DNA from: Agrostemma githago | Lineage: Eukaryota; Streptophyta; Magnoliopsida; Caryophyllales; Caryophyllaceae | Direction: 5' to 3' | Length of the DNA: 64,000 bases | Assembly (NCBI GenBank): GCA_958450325.1 | Contig: OY288250.1 | Location: 45,854,683 to 45,918,682, forward strand | Shown here: one piece after another, positions 34,790 through 45,744 of the stretch | Numbering within the stretch: position 1 is the first letter of the stretch | Layout of the letters: each line of letters opens with the position of its first letter | The notes under the pieces: generated by a model | Database searches by the model: none | Told to the model about the DNA's origin: nothing | The model's input: only the letters and a program-made list of their open reading frames with translations | Made by a program: the position numbers and the translations under genes

Positions 34790-35676
34790 GAGAAAACCTA
34801 ACTGAAAACCTAACTACTTTGCTTCCTCAGTAAACTGGGCCCTATGCGCGCGCAGGCCTGATTTCAAACTAGAACCCAGAATAGGAATCAAGCCGTCCCG
34901 AGCTTTCCTAAGAGTCTCCAAATTTTTCTGTGATAATATTTCTTCGCGATGAAAAATTTCATTTCAAAGTTTTTGTCCCTTCAAAATTCAATTTTATTTT
35001 ATCTCCCAAGCACGAGTCAGTTTTTTGCCTATGTGTTACATACAAGTTGTTATGTGTCAGCATACAGGTACACTCCAGACTTCAGAAGCAAGTCTCCGCA
35101 AAATTATTAAATTCCCCAACGAAGTCAGCTTTTCCCCGGTATGCTACATCCAAGGTGTGATGTGTCGGCATACGGGTACACCTACTCCCCAAAAGAGGCA
35201 AGCTTTACTCCCCACGGAGCATCATCATCAGCTCAGGTACGACTCAAGGCTTCGAAAGCAAGCTCGTACAGCTCATATATTTCCCCAGCGGAACGCCCGA
35301 GCCGACATTTTCCCCCGAAATGGAACGGGATGGGCCCACATATAGGCGCGCCCAGGATTTAAGCTACGAGTCTGACTCCCCGCGAAGCTATCATCATCAG
35401 GACAGGTATGGTTATATGATATGTCTGGTGTGGAAGTAGGTCAACATTTTTATTGGCAAATAGGGGGGTTTCAAATCCATGGTCAGGTACTTATAACTTC
35501 TTGGGTTGTAATTGCTATCTTACTAGGTTCAGCTGCTCCTCTGCTTATGGCTGGCGAGCCCTTCACGCGAGTCCACAGGACTATAAACGACCCGACCGGA
35601 AGTCTACCAGGTCTTAACGGGCTTGGTAGCTACTCTGACTTTCGCCTTGTCCAAGCCTCAGTCAGAGTGGGGGCTC
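34790..35676 (+). other. 3' untranslated region and polypurine tract of Tat element A
   Basis: Two diverged tandem copies start near 35033 and 35141 (gtgtcagcatacaggtacac and gtgtcggcatacgggtacac), period about 107 bp. A plastid fragment lies at 35409-35533. A family-conserved block from about 35549 to 35676 matches, inverted, 49551-49680 of element Y. The polypurine-type gtgggggctc (about 35668-35676) precedes the LTR. Confidence 0.7.
35409..35533 (+). pseudogene. atpI: Chloroplast atpI fragment captured in the retrotransposon
   Basis: The plus strand encodes SGVEVGQHFYWQIGGF and HGQVLITSWVVIAILLG, which I recognise as the N-terminal part of the chloroplast ATP synthase CF0 subunit a. The match starts around the codons for LYD and stops after LLGSA, where the sequence changes to retrotransposon 3' region. 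It contains no stop. About 125 bp of plastid DNA lies 144 bp before the 3' LTR. It cannot make a working subunit. Confidence 0.88.
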
Positions 35677-38600
35677 TGTAGACACCAGCATTTTGACTGC
35701 CACATGTCTATGGTAGTCTCCGAAAAACACCCGATGATGATCGGACGCAAACGTGACTTGGTATACTCGGACTTGGGCTCGGAATCAATAATATCCGACA
35801 TGGACTTTTAGCGGAGTAAAAATCTCACAAAACAGACCTCAAATTCAGGCCCAGTGGGACGTTCCGAGCAAAACGAGACTAATTTGGGCCAAAACCGACA
35901 CCAAAGATAAATCCCGTCTTTTAGCGACCGGGTCAAAACCCGGTCAAAGATGAAACCGTCTCACAAATCAGCCACATTCGTTCTCGAAAGCTGGCGCAAA
36001 AAATCAGAATTCAAAAAAACCAATCAAATCAATCAAGGATAATCTTTCCTTATTTGTCTCGCCCAATTGATCCACTCGATCAAGTGGATTGACCCCACTC
36101 GGTCGAGTGGAGCGTCTTGAACCCGGTTTGACCCATTTGCAAGGGCACTCGATCGAGTGCACTAGGGCCACTCGATCGAGTGCCCCTATGTCGTGGGGTA
36201 ACGCCTATAAATACCCCACGACTCCCTCTCATTTGAGAAGGCTTTTCCTAAGGCATTTTACCTACATTTCAACCCTAATTCATCTACATCATCCATACTA
36301 CGTCCCTAGAAATACTACACCAAAAATCGAGCCTTCGTCCCTCGAAAAACCGACGTAACACACACACACACACCATAACTCGCGTACATCCTCGATACTC
36401 CGGCGTCCCGTCGCTATTTACGAGTCCATTTCCGAGGCCTATACCTAGCATGTATGTTGAGGGTGTCCTAAACCCCATCTTGATCTCTACTATCTCGTCT
36501 CATCTCTATTTACTTTGTCATATTTTGTATTGTAATCATAATTGTAGTAGTAACACTAACACTAACACTAACACTAACGTTATTATACTTTTTGCATTTT
36601 CATTTTTGTATCATCTTTTATTACTAATATCGTCATCATACCGCGTATATATATTAATATCAAATCTCGGTTTTAAATCCGTTTGTCTATGATGTTTGCC
36701 TAAAGTCCGTCTAATCCCTTTACGAGCAGCGACGGAGGTGGAGCCCTTTCGAGGAGCCTCGCCCCAACGTACTCAAGGGCGTGACGCGATCGCAATCGGT
36801 CATAGTTGAACGTATTCAATCCCATTTCTATAATTAGTGCGGAACCCGTTGACACGAAAACCGACATCACGTGATCCAAAAGGGTTAGTTCCGATGTCGT
36901 GAAGTAGAGGGATGCATTTCGTCATTAATTCAAATTTTCTAATCTAACGAAAATGTTTTCATAAAAACTCCGATAACGGTATTATAATCGTTCATACACG
37001 ATTGTAGTACCGGAGGCCATGTTAAATACGAATCGTGCGATATTCGTGTTTGGTTTGGCCAACCATCGATTTTAAGTCATAAAACAAAACGAGTTATCAC
37101 TCGTACAGGGTCTACTCGACCGAGTACATATGCTACTTGATCGAGTAGCACCCAAAAAAATGGGCAGTAGCTGCGTCTAAGGACGCACTCGACCGAGTCA
37201 GGTCACGACTCGGTCGAGTGGGTCCCGTAACCCATAAAACCGAGGGCTTTGACACACACTTCAAGCCCCGTCCTTTTTACGGCTTTAAGCCATCACGTGT
37301 AAAGACTATGACGTGATCTTCCTATTTTCAAAACCACACATACCACGACGCGTAGAACGACTTTGACCGATCTTCTTCGAAGTGATTAGTCGGGACAAGA
37401 CTACGGGACGCGGGATCGGGCTAGCAATACGCCACAATCCCACGTTTCCTCCGTTTAATATACAACATAATGTGTATTTAATCGGGGTTAGTCCATCTAC
37501 ATATTTTCGCGGTCTAGTTTACATACGGGTCCGTTTCTATCATTTTATTACCTTTTATTATTTCGTTTATTATTTTTACGTATCGTTGTATTGTGAATTC
37601 CGGGTTGTATTTCCGCCCGTGTAACTTGTACGTTATTGTCGTTTCGTATTATTAATATGGGTCGTTCGTCACATATTTTTATTACTAATAATCGATACTA
37701 CAATAAACTATTTTTATAACAACGTTCTTAAAATACGATACCGATTCTCTAATCGAATATCGTATCTACAAGAACTAAATTAATTAATTCTCGTTGATCC
37801 TAACAAAATCATTACATCTTTTTTTTTTTAAACAAAATTCGATGATTTTAAACGCGGAGAGAATTAACATCTTTTGCGTTCAAATTCTTTTTTTTTACTT
37901 TTCGCTCAAAACAAACTTTTTTTAAAAAACTTTTTCTAAAACATTCTGACTATTCGATATCGATTTCATAAACGAATGTCGAATACGACGAAATATCGAA
38001 AATATAAATCGAGTATAAATTAATCCATATTTGTACGCGATTTATAAAAATTGACGATTTTTCGACAAATAAAAAATAAAACCCGGCAGGCCACCACGCG
38101 GTCGCACGCCTGTCAGGCGACCCGCGCGGCAGCCGGTTCTTCGGTTCCTATTTTTTTTGCTTTCTCGCTTCTCTATTTTTTATTCTTTTCGAACCTTTAC
38201 ATTAAAATGCGACTTTCGCGACATATTTCAATAAATACTTTTTTCGACCTCGGTCAACACGTCATGCATATTATTTATTCATGTCTTTATTCGATTTATT
38301 CAAACGTTACTAACTTGTTTTCTCGTGTTTGTAGCTTTTTATTTGTTTTTTTTCGTTTTATTAGACTAAAACGACCTCACATGCTAAAATAACTTTGACG
38401 TTATTAGTTTAACATGCATTAAACGACTTAGCAACCCATTTATTTATTTTTCTCACATGCTTAGGAAAATAATGTTTGCATATCATTCAACCGTCGAAAT
38501 GACCCGTGTACACCAAAAACGAACGATATCTTAGTAAAGGCTGCTAAGTGCGGGCGGGGTTGGGTGTTCTTAGTGAACTTCCCAACACGTACCCTCACCC

Positions 38601-38919
38601 CTTACTCAGAACCATGGTTTCCGGATGTCCGAATCCATTGGCAACGAGAGTCATTCAATACACGATATCCGATAATGTCGGTATCGGTATCATAATGCAA
38701 AGGGACGAGCCCAATAAACTCTGACATCGGAAATGGTCCGTATTTTGTATACGGCCCACTACGACATAGAGTGGGCTCGAACGGTTTCAAATAACCACAA
38801 AATTCGGTGGCGACTCCTACTTCGATTTAAATTTCAATTTGACCATCTCATATGGAGATTCATTCGCCTCCCCAAACCCGCGCGTGGCCGCGTCGGGGTG
38901 GACCTATGTCATGTCCACA
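35677..38919 (+). repeat. 3' LTR of Tat element A (3243 bp, chimeric)
   Basis: Starts TGTAGACACC and ends TGTCCACA. Bases 35677-37637 nearly match the 5' LTR. From 37638 an unrelated stretch of roughly 700 bp follows, then 38391-38919 aligns with 6560-7095 at only moderate identity. It keeps the palindrome array and TATA box (36072-36213). Confidence 0.88.
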
Positions 38920-39206
38920 CCTATTTATGAGCTTGAATGACTAGTGCTTAAAGAGATTGAAAGTACTACTCATATCAACAAAGTGCACTTTCTTTTCTGG
39001 TCATCCTTGCAAAAGAACTCCGCAATTAAGCGTGCTTGGCTGGAAGTAGTCTAAGGATGGGTGACTTCTTGGAAATGTTTCCAAGATGCGCATGAGTGAG
39101 GTCAAAATGCGCTGGAAAGGAGTCGTGTTGGTGTGTGGGATTAGTAAAGAGCCTGCGAGCTACCGCGAATAACATTTATGGTCCTAGTTTGGGCCAGGGT
39201 GTTACA
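38920..39206 (+). repeat. Cassandra-like TRIM LTR (5' end missing)
   Basis: It contains a 5S-rRNA-like core followed by gtcgtgttggtgtgtggg and ends in gtgttaca, the layout I know for Cassandra LTRs. Its first about 30 bases are absent; the copy at 45690 has them. Just after it, ttggcgttagaacat resembles a decayed tRNA-Met primer site. Confidence 0.75.
39013..39080 (+). other. 5S-rRNA-like sequence in the Cassandra LTR
   Basis: AGAACTCCGCAATTAAGCG, then GTGCTTGG and GGATGGGTGAC correspond to the internal control region of plant 5S genes. Changes (gacttcttggaa for gacctcctggga) and missing flanks show it is not a 5S gene. In Cassandra this region supplies a pol III type promoter. Confidence 0.75.
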
Positions 39207-41977
39207 GTTGGCGTTAGAACATCGTTGCACCCGACGCTTACACCTGATTTTAAGAAAAATACCAGTAAATGATCTGAACATTAATAAAATATTAGTGAGA
39301 GATGGGTAGAAAACAAAGTAAGTAATTAATTTTTAGGTTTATATGCTCTTGTAGCTCAATGACTAGCATTGAATATTTTTTTCTTTTGCCAAGAAGACCA
39401 TGATTGAACAAGATGCTGCTCTAGATCCGGACGAGACCCTATTTAGAACTCTCAGCACCTGCTGAGTGGACAAGCTTGGTGCTACAGGAAGATAAATGGT
39501 GACTTTCCAACCCATATTTAGTATGCTCAAGCTACATGTTAGATGATCGAGAGTAGATTCCAGTTCCATGATGGTGTGGTAGACTTAGACGCGACTTCAC
39601 TTTACTTTGGATCCAGATGAGCGACCACGACTAGTGTGTCGTCCCTTTACAAGAAGATGAAGAAGACCAGCAAGTTTCTTTGTGAACCTTGAAGGCCCGA
39701 AGATACTCCTCTGGTTCAAGACTTTAATAGTTTTGGATCACTGATTCTTGTCGTCTAGCCTCGACTTCTTCTAATCCTTCTCTTATAAACTTTCATCTTC
39801 ATTCTTATGATGAATCCTTGTACTATTCTCCTACTTTACCATCATCCTCTTGAGATTCTTAGGTTAGACCGAATTCTGTATTGGTAAACCCCGTAAGATG
39901 TCATAGGTATTTGAGGTTGAATAAACTCCTTGTTATTTGGTTTGAGGATTGTGAGTTTTACCCAATTATCTAGTTTGGTAAGCTTTTGAGGATCGATTTT
40001 AGTGGTATTAGTTGATTAATGGGATTAGGATTGTACCTTAAAGATTGATCAACCTTGAGTTATAAATTACCTGATCATATAGAGGACTTAGATCGTTGAA
40101 TAAATTCTTGGATAGTAAGAGTATATCATATTTTGATGGATATTTAGTACCTAACCTAGAACTAAGGTTTGTGTAACTGATGTTATTGCTTTGAGATTTA
40201 TACTTAATGGTTACTTGTTGAAAGTTTTGTGGATGTTTGGGATCTTAAATCAGGGTTTAAAGTGTTAGCATGAGTGTTATGGTACCATTGAAGATATTCA
40301 TTGATGTCGTTAGAAATTTTGGTTGACATAGATTGCCCTTGTTTCTTAAAGATTAGATCGTTGATCGTTGTGTAAGGTTGTAACCTATGAACTTTGGAAT
40401 CGAGTAATCTTAACTTGGATAGATTATTGTTAACTAACAGAAATATCTAGCTCAATCACAGTTGGGATTTACTATGATATTTTGAGGAATACTTTAATAC
40501 AAGTCATCAATGGAATTTATTGTTAAGAACCCTTATACCAATGAGTGTGGCTTCGTTGGATTATTAAATATATTGAGGTTGTACCGTTGCAATTATAAAT
40601 TTGATGGACTTCTAAGAAACCTTGGTTGGACGATGTGGTTGAAAATGTGTGTGCCACATGGAGGTTTGAGTGTGCTTAACGTTTAGCTTACCTTTCTAAC
40701 CCCTATCTACTTGTGATGTTAAGAATTTGTTGGTGATCATTTTGGGGATTTGTGTCCGAGCATTGTTAAATTAGTGGATCTTGTTTAGTGTTCCCTACTC
40801 GAGAATATGGAGTATACCTCGAGTTCAAAACTTATGAGCTTTGGATTTAGGAGCCTTCTTGGTTACGAGTTTTGGGAGTGTTTTGATAACCGTCTGAATC
40901 TTAATATTGAGATTAGATTCTAAGTCATTTGATGGATTTTTACCATGATGATTACATATGTATGTATTATTTCATAATTTGATGTTATAGTGGTTGTTAA
41001 TCTTGGAAGTTGTAGATAGACTCGGTATTGTTTTGAAGGAGTTAGGAACCTTGAACTCTTCTGTAATCTTTAAGATCTCTGCTTGACTCTCAATTTTGTT
41101 CTCCCTGCTTTTCATGACTCCTGCTGTTGCATTGACCGCCAATTCCTTCCACTTCTTTATCAAGTTTGAAAAAATTTATTTCGATTTATTCGTTAACCTT
41201 TTTCACTAAACTCCCCGTTTTGTAAAAGTTTGACTAACATAAACTTTTGAGTTATCATTTGGAGTTATACTTTCAACCTTTGAAACTTCATTTTTGTTTA
41301 TTTCCTGGTTCATATTTATATTTAGTTATGTTTCAAAATGTCTTAATATGTATTTTGAAATTGTATCAAATTTTGATTTTCAAGCAATCGAAATTTTATG
41401 AAACTTTCATATTTGCAAATATTTTGACTTATATAAGATTATTACGTAAAACGATTTATTATTTTCAAAATAATTTTGTAGGTTCAAGTTTTCGTTTTAT
41501 AGTCAGTAAAGTTTTGAATCTTTTATTGAAAATGTCTGACGACTGCTTTGATTATTTTTTTTACTAACTACAAATTTTGATTTCTAAAAAAAATTGTTGT
41601 CTTAAAACTAAATATATATTGTCGTAATTCTTAAACAAAACGTTTTACCGTTGTTTTGAAAATGTTTTGGGTACTCTCGCTCTGGAGTTCGTTTCCAAAT
41701 ATTGTTTGTTGTCGTTACTTTATCAAATAACTTTAACTTACAATTTTAGTAAGCTCAAAGATTTTAAACTTCGGGTAACTTAACCCAGTTAATCTTGAAT
41801 TAGACATTTGCATTCGATTTCATATCATGTTTGAAATAGTAAAACTTCCTTTTAAATCGAAATTTTGACGCGACTTAAACATTCTCATTTTGTTCAAGTT
41901 AAATAACCTTTTTTTTCTCTTATATTTTTGTGTTCTTGTAAGTTTCGGGGACGAAACCTCTTTTTACTAGGGAAGGT
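39207..41977 (+). other. Decayed internal region of an LTR element, no recognisable pol
   Basis: No credible gene. The last part (cgaaacctctttttactaggg at about 41951-41972, then the LTR start) resembles the 3' end of chromovirus-type elements, where the integrase tail lies close to the 3' LTR. Likely a non-autonomous derivative. Confidence 0.5.
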
Positions 41978-43143
41978 TGTAACACCCCTGATTTTAAAAA
42001 TTAAATACGTATTTGTGTTTTATTTTGTTTGCGTGTAAACACGTAAAACGTGATTTTAATCCTTATCATATTTACTTTAACTTCATCTTAATTTCTAAAA
42101 TCTTTAATTTATGTTTAGCTCAATAACTTATTTTATTCACCGAAACTATTTTACTTCAAAACTCTTTCATTTTAAATTTAATCAAACATTTATTATTTTT
42201 CCTCGAGAAATCAATTTAATTTATTTTTGTTGGAAAATGTTATTATTATTTCTCCGAGAAACATTATTTCTTTGCAAATACTTATTTTTAATAAATTTCG
42301 AGATACGTTTTCTATACTTCTCCAAATATTTATATATCCAAACTTCTTAGTTGTCCCGGATATTTATTTTAGACTCGAGAAATATTTTACTAATACGTTA
42401 TTTTAATTGGTCCAATTACTTATTCTTCATAGTCGATTTTAACTCGATTTCTTACTTGGGCCAAATTTTGACTCGTTGTCTATTTATACCGTAACACTGT
42501 TTACTTGACTTGTTTTATCGTTTTATTCCGACCCTTTGTTTTTCACCTAAAAGACAACCCCTATTTGTTTTACCCTTGTTTTCCTTTCTTTTAGTTGAAA
42601 CGTCACCCCTTGCTTCCTCCCTTCTTCATCCTTTTAGCCATCACCAACATCACTCACCATGTTTGTGTTTCTTCTTCATCTGCCTCCTAGCAATTGTCTC
42701 CCCATCACCACCATCTCGTCTGCCCTGTTCATCACCATCAGTTCGACCCTCCTGTTGTTGATGATTTCATTGATGAACCTAGTTCTTTCCCCCTTTCGTT
42801 GCCTCCTTCTTGTTCTGTACTCCGGATCGTCCCGCCGTTTTCTGAAGACGACGAAGGTATTCCTTTCTCATTCTTCTCTTTCTCGTTTGTTGTTGTCCGT
42901 GTGGTGTTGTTTTCGTCACTACAATTGGCTGCTGTTGTTCATCACGTTGTGGTTGTTGTCATCCATTTCGTTCTGCTTATCTCTTCATCCCTTCTTTCGT
43001 TCCTCTTCCCATTTCTGTGCGTCTGATTTATGGGTAATACCGTCTCGTTCTTAATCGTATTTCGTTGGTGCTACTCTTTGTTGTTGTTCTCCTTCGTTCT
43101 ATTATATATCTCTGTTGTCGCTGATATCTGAATGCTACTGATG

Positions 43144-43212
43144 TCTTCTTCTTCTTCTCTTCTTCTTCTTCTTCTTCTTCTTCTTCTTCTTCTTCTTCTT
43201 CTTCTTCTTCTT
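43144..43212 (+). repeat. CTT microsatellite
   Basis: About 22 CTT units with one interruption. On the minus strand this translates as a poly-Glu run, which is not a gene. Confidence 0.95.
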
Positions 43213-44821
43213 TCTGATGTTGCATCGTTCCTTCTGCTGCTGTTTCGTTTTTGTTTGCTTTGAAATTGTTGTTCGGTGCTGCTGTATGTCTTTGCTTCTC
43301 TTGTTGTTGTTGTCGCTTTGCCACTGCTGCTACTATTGTTCCATTTTACGTAACTTTGCTACTAGTCACTGTTATGCTCTGTTTCAGCATCGATTCGTCC
43401 CTGCTTGTTGCCTTCTCCTTCCTCCTATTTTCGTTCATGTGTCGCAGCTGCTTTTTCATTCTGATGTGTGCCTGTTCGTTCCTCGTCTTCGTCCTTCATT
43501 CTTCATATTCTGATTTCTATTAATGTCGATGTCGTTGCTCGATTCTGTCGACTTATGTTCGTTTTTCTTCTTGACTTGTTCGAGATTTTTGCTCCGTTTT
43601 CTGTGTCTACTCTAGTCTTTTTCCAATTTCCCTTAATTCCAACTCCTTTGTTTCCGTGTTTGCGTGTTTCGGTTTCTCGTGAGAGCCTCGAAGCTGTTTG
43701 GTAGGACAACTACCAGATTGATGGGAGCTTGGATAAATGAATTGAAGTTATGGTACTCTGACGATTTCTAGCAAAAGGTAACTTTAGGATGTTACTCGGT
43801 ATTATATCGTATGTTTGAGTAGTAGTATGTAGTAGATACTTTACCTTCGATTTTCTAATTTTTAGCTACGTATTATTTGCTAAACGTTTGATTTCGATCA
43901 AATCGTGTGCCTTATAAATGTTTTATAACTATTCAATATTGTTTTATAAATTGTTAGTAATTTTATTATTTATGATCGTTATAATATTTTGTGGTTATCG
44001 TGACACTAGTAACTAAATAATATAGATTTCATATTTTCGTCATATTTTGTTAATTTATAATTTTAACTCAAAATCATATTTTTATTCTAGAATCAAGATT
44101 TGTATACTTGTTCAATAAATTAATTTTGTTCTACAACTTCTATTAATAAATGAGAAAATAGTTGTCTTGTTTATAATACATTTTTAGTCGAGACTATTTT
44201 CTCTAATATTTTCTTACGGAGTATTAGTTTTGACTATTGTTTAGTAAAATCCGTATTATTTATCAATAAAAGCTATTTGCTAAAAATAATTTGAAACCTT
44301 TGTGAAATCTCCATTTATAAAACTTGTTTACTCATTTGATTTTGATATCAATGTCTTAAAACGTCTCTTTTCTAAAGTTTATCGTTCTAACTCTATTTCC
44401 CAAATATTTGTAAAAGACTATCGATTAACTTATTATATTTGATTTATATTTTTAGTAACGAACTCAGAAATATATTAACTTACGATAACAACGATATAAA
44501 TAAAACGTTTGTTTGCTAGAAATGCTGTTTTTGTACGTTTAACTTATTTTAACAATTTACTTATTTTCTATAAGAATATTTCTATTTTAAGTAAGTTTCT
44601 AAAATTAGTAAGTTTCTATTTATAGAAAGTTTCATTTAATATAAATGTTTATTTCTCTTATCCTACTATTATTACCATGATTATCTCATTTGAATATCGA
44701 TAATGGTTTGTTTTGGAGTTATGGAATAAGGATAAGTATGAGGTTAGAGCAATACAGTCTAGGATGTACTGTTTTGCCATCAACTATAAGGCTGGTGTAT
44801 TCATTTGGGATGCATTGGTTG

Positions 44822-44981
44822 TTGAACTGGATACATTTGGTGTCCAGGAGTATATGTGCATTGTGCCCTTAAGCTAGATATCGCATTGTGTTAGTGGTCG
44901 TCAATTGAACTGGATACAGTTGGTGTCCAGGAGAGGTGTATATTATTTAAGCTAGGACCTCGCATTAATAAGTGGCCGTCC
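44822..44981 (+). repeat. Two-copy tandem repeat, period about 82 bp
   Basis: ttgaactggatacatttgg at 44822 and ttgaactggatacagttgg at 44904 start two diverged copies, each with ggtgtccaggag. This lies in the 3' part of the long LTR. Confidence 0.8.
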
Positions 44982-45570
44982 TATTATGGTTGAGTTTCCT
45001 AGATTAGAGACTGAAGTCTGATATGTGTTAAGACTGAAGTTATCGAAGCTAGTTTTAGTATATCTCTAGTGAAAGTTTAGCCTTGTGCACACTGATTGAA
45101 TTTCCACAATGCCAGTTTTGAATATTATTATTATTGATTGGTTTTGATTTGCAGGTTGACAATTTTTTAAAGTTTTCTCTGAAACCTTATTTTTATTATA
45201 TCATTTTAATGTTTTCCATTTAACTATTTTGATATAATAATATTATTATTTACAATATGATATAATATGGGTGAGAGAACGTCCGGGTTACTCCCCACTG
45301 ATGTGGGTGTTATGTTTATAACATGACAGATATTTGCTTCCGGGTTTTGGGTGTGAACTAGCGAGTAGCGTGGATCCTACTTTTCTTCATTCTTGTTATT
45401 TATGTATTTTTATAAACCCGTTTGGAGAATTTTATTATAGCCCTTTTGTAAAAAGTGGCGTTTGTATTGACTGACCGTTCTTTTGTAAAATATAGAACAT
45501 CAGTGTGTTTTAATCTCTAATCTACAGTCTTTCCGCCACTATATTGCGTTAGAATTTGTAGGGGATTATA

Positions 45571-45689
45571 GTTGGTACCAGAGTAGCCTTGTGACCGTGT
45601 ATTTGGCACCTAGCGGAGGTGGATTCTTGGTCAGCGGTTATGCACTGCCAGGCGCAACGAGGACGTTGCGTTCTTCAAGTAGGAGCGAT
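45571..45689 (+). other. Primer-site-like and polypurine-like segment
   Basis: Begins gttggtaccagagtagcc (tRNA-iMet-type primer site) and ends with aagtaggagcga directly before an LTR start at 45690. This could be the whole short internal domain of a Cassandra element. Confidence 0.5.
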
Positions 45690-45744
45690 TGAAACACCCC
45701 ATGTTAATTGAAGATGTCCTATTTATGAGCTTGAATAACTAGTT
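45690..45744 (+). repeat. Start of a Cassandra-like LTR, cut by a Tat LTR
   Basis: TGAAACACCCCATG and then cctatttatgagcttgaataactagt, which also begins the LTR at 38920. It stops where a reversed Tat LTR begins. Confidence 0.65.

Larger units (their letters stand above)
4562..38919 (+). mobile_element. Ty3/gypsy Tat/Retand-type retrotransposon A, with nested insertions
   Basis: Order: 5' LTR 4562-7095, primer site, leader (interrupted by the CACTA at 7463-25267), gag-pro, RT-RNase H-integrase, antisense gene, repeat-rich 3' untranslated region, polypurine tract, 3' LTR 35677-38919. Without the CACTA it is about 16.5 kb, long as expected for Tat/Ogre-type elements. The five bases outside each end (ctagg, cctat) do not match, and the 3' LTR switches to a different subfamily at 37637, so the two ends probably derive from different insertions. 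Confidence 0.9.
41978..45570 (+). repeat. Long chromovirus-type LTR (3.6 kb)
   Basis: Starts TGTAACACCCCTG after a polypurine-like block. It is followed by ttggtaccagagtagcc (45572), close to the tRNA-iMet primer site, so it has internal-3' sequence on its left and a primer site on its right. It contains tatttatacc near 42480 as a candidate TATA box, a CTT microsatellite and a two-copy repeat. Tekay/Del-type is my best guess. No palindrome array occurs upstream of its TATA. Confidence 0.6.

Noticed and set aside
35421..35681. A functional membrane protein gene starting at 35421
   Set aside because: Only the first about 38 residues derive from atpI; the remainder is retrotransposon sequence read by chance.
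39013..39080. A real 5S rRNA gene
   Set aside because: The 5' and 3' thirds of 5S are missing and the context is a Cassandra LTR.
39345..39400. tRNA-like gctcttgtagctcaatgactag
   Set aside because: It resembles an A box but no cloverleaf or B box follows at the right distance.
43028..43324. Minus-strand ORF with a long Glu run
   Set aside because: It is the translation of the CTT microsatellite inside an LTR; no start context or homology.
42510..43704. Several overlapping plus-strand ORFs rich in Phe, Leu and Ser
   Set aside because: They are translations of T- and C-rich LTR leader sequence, with no domain and no consistent frame.
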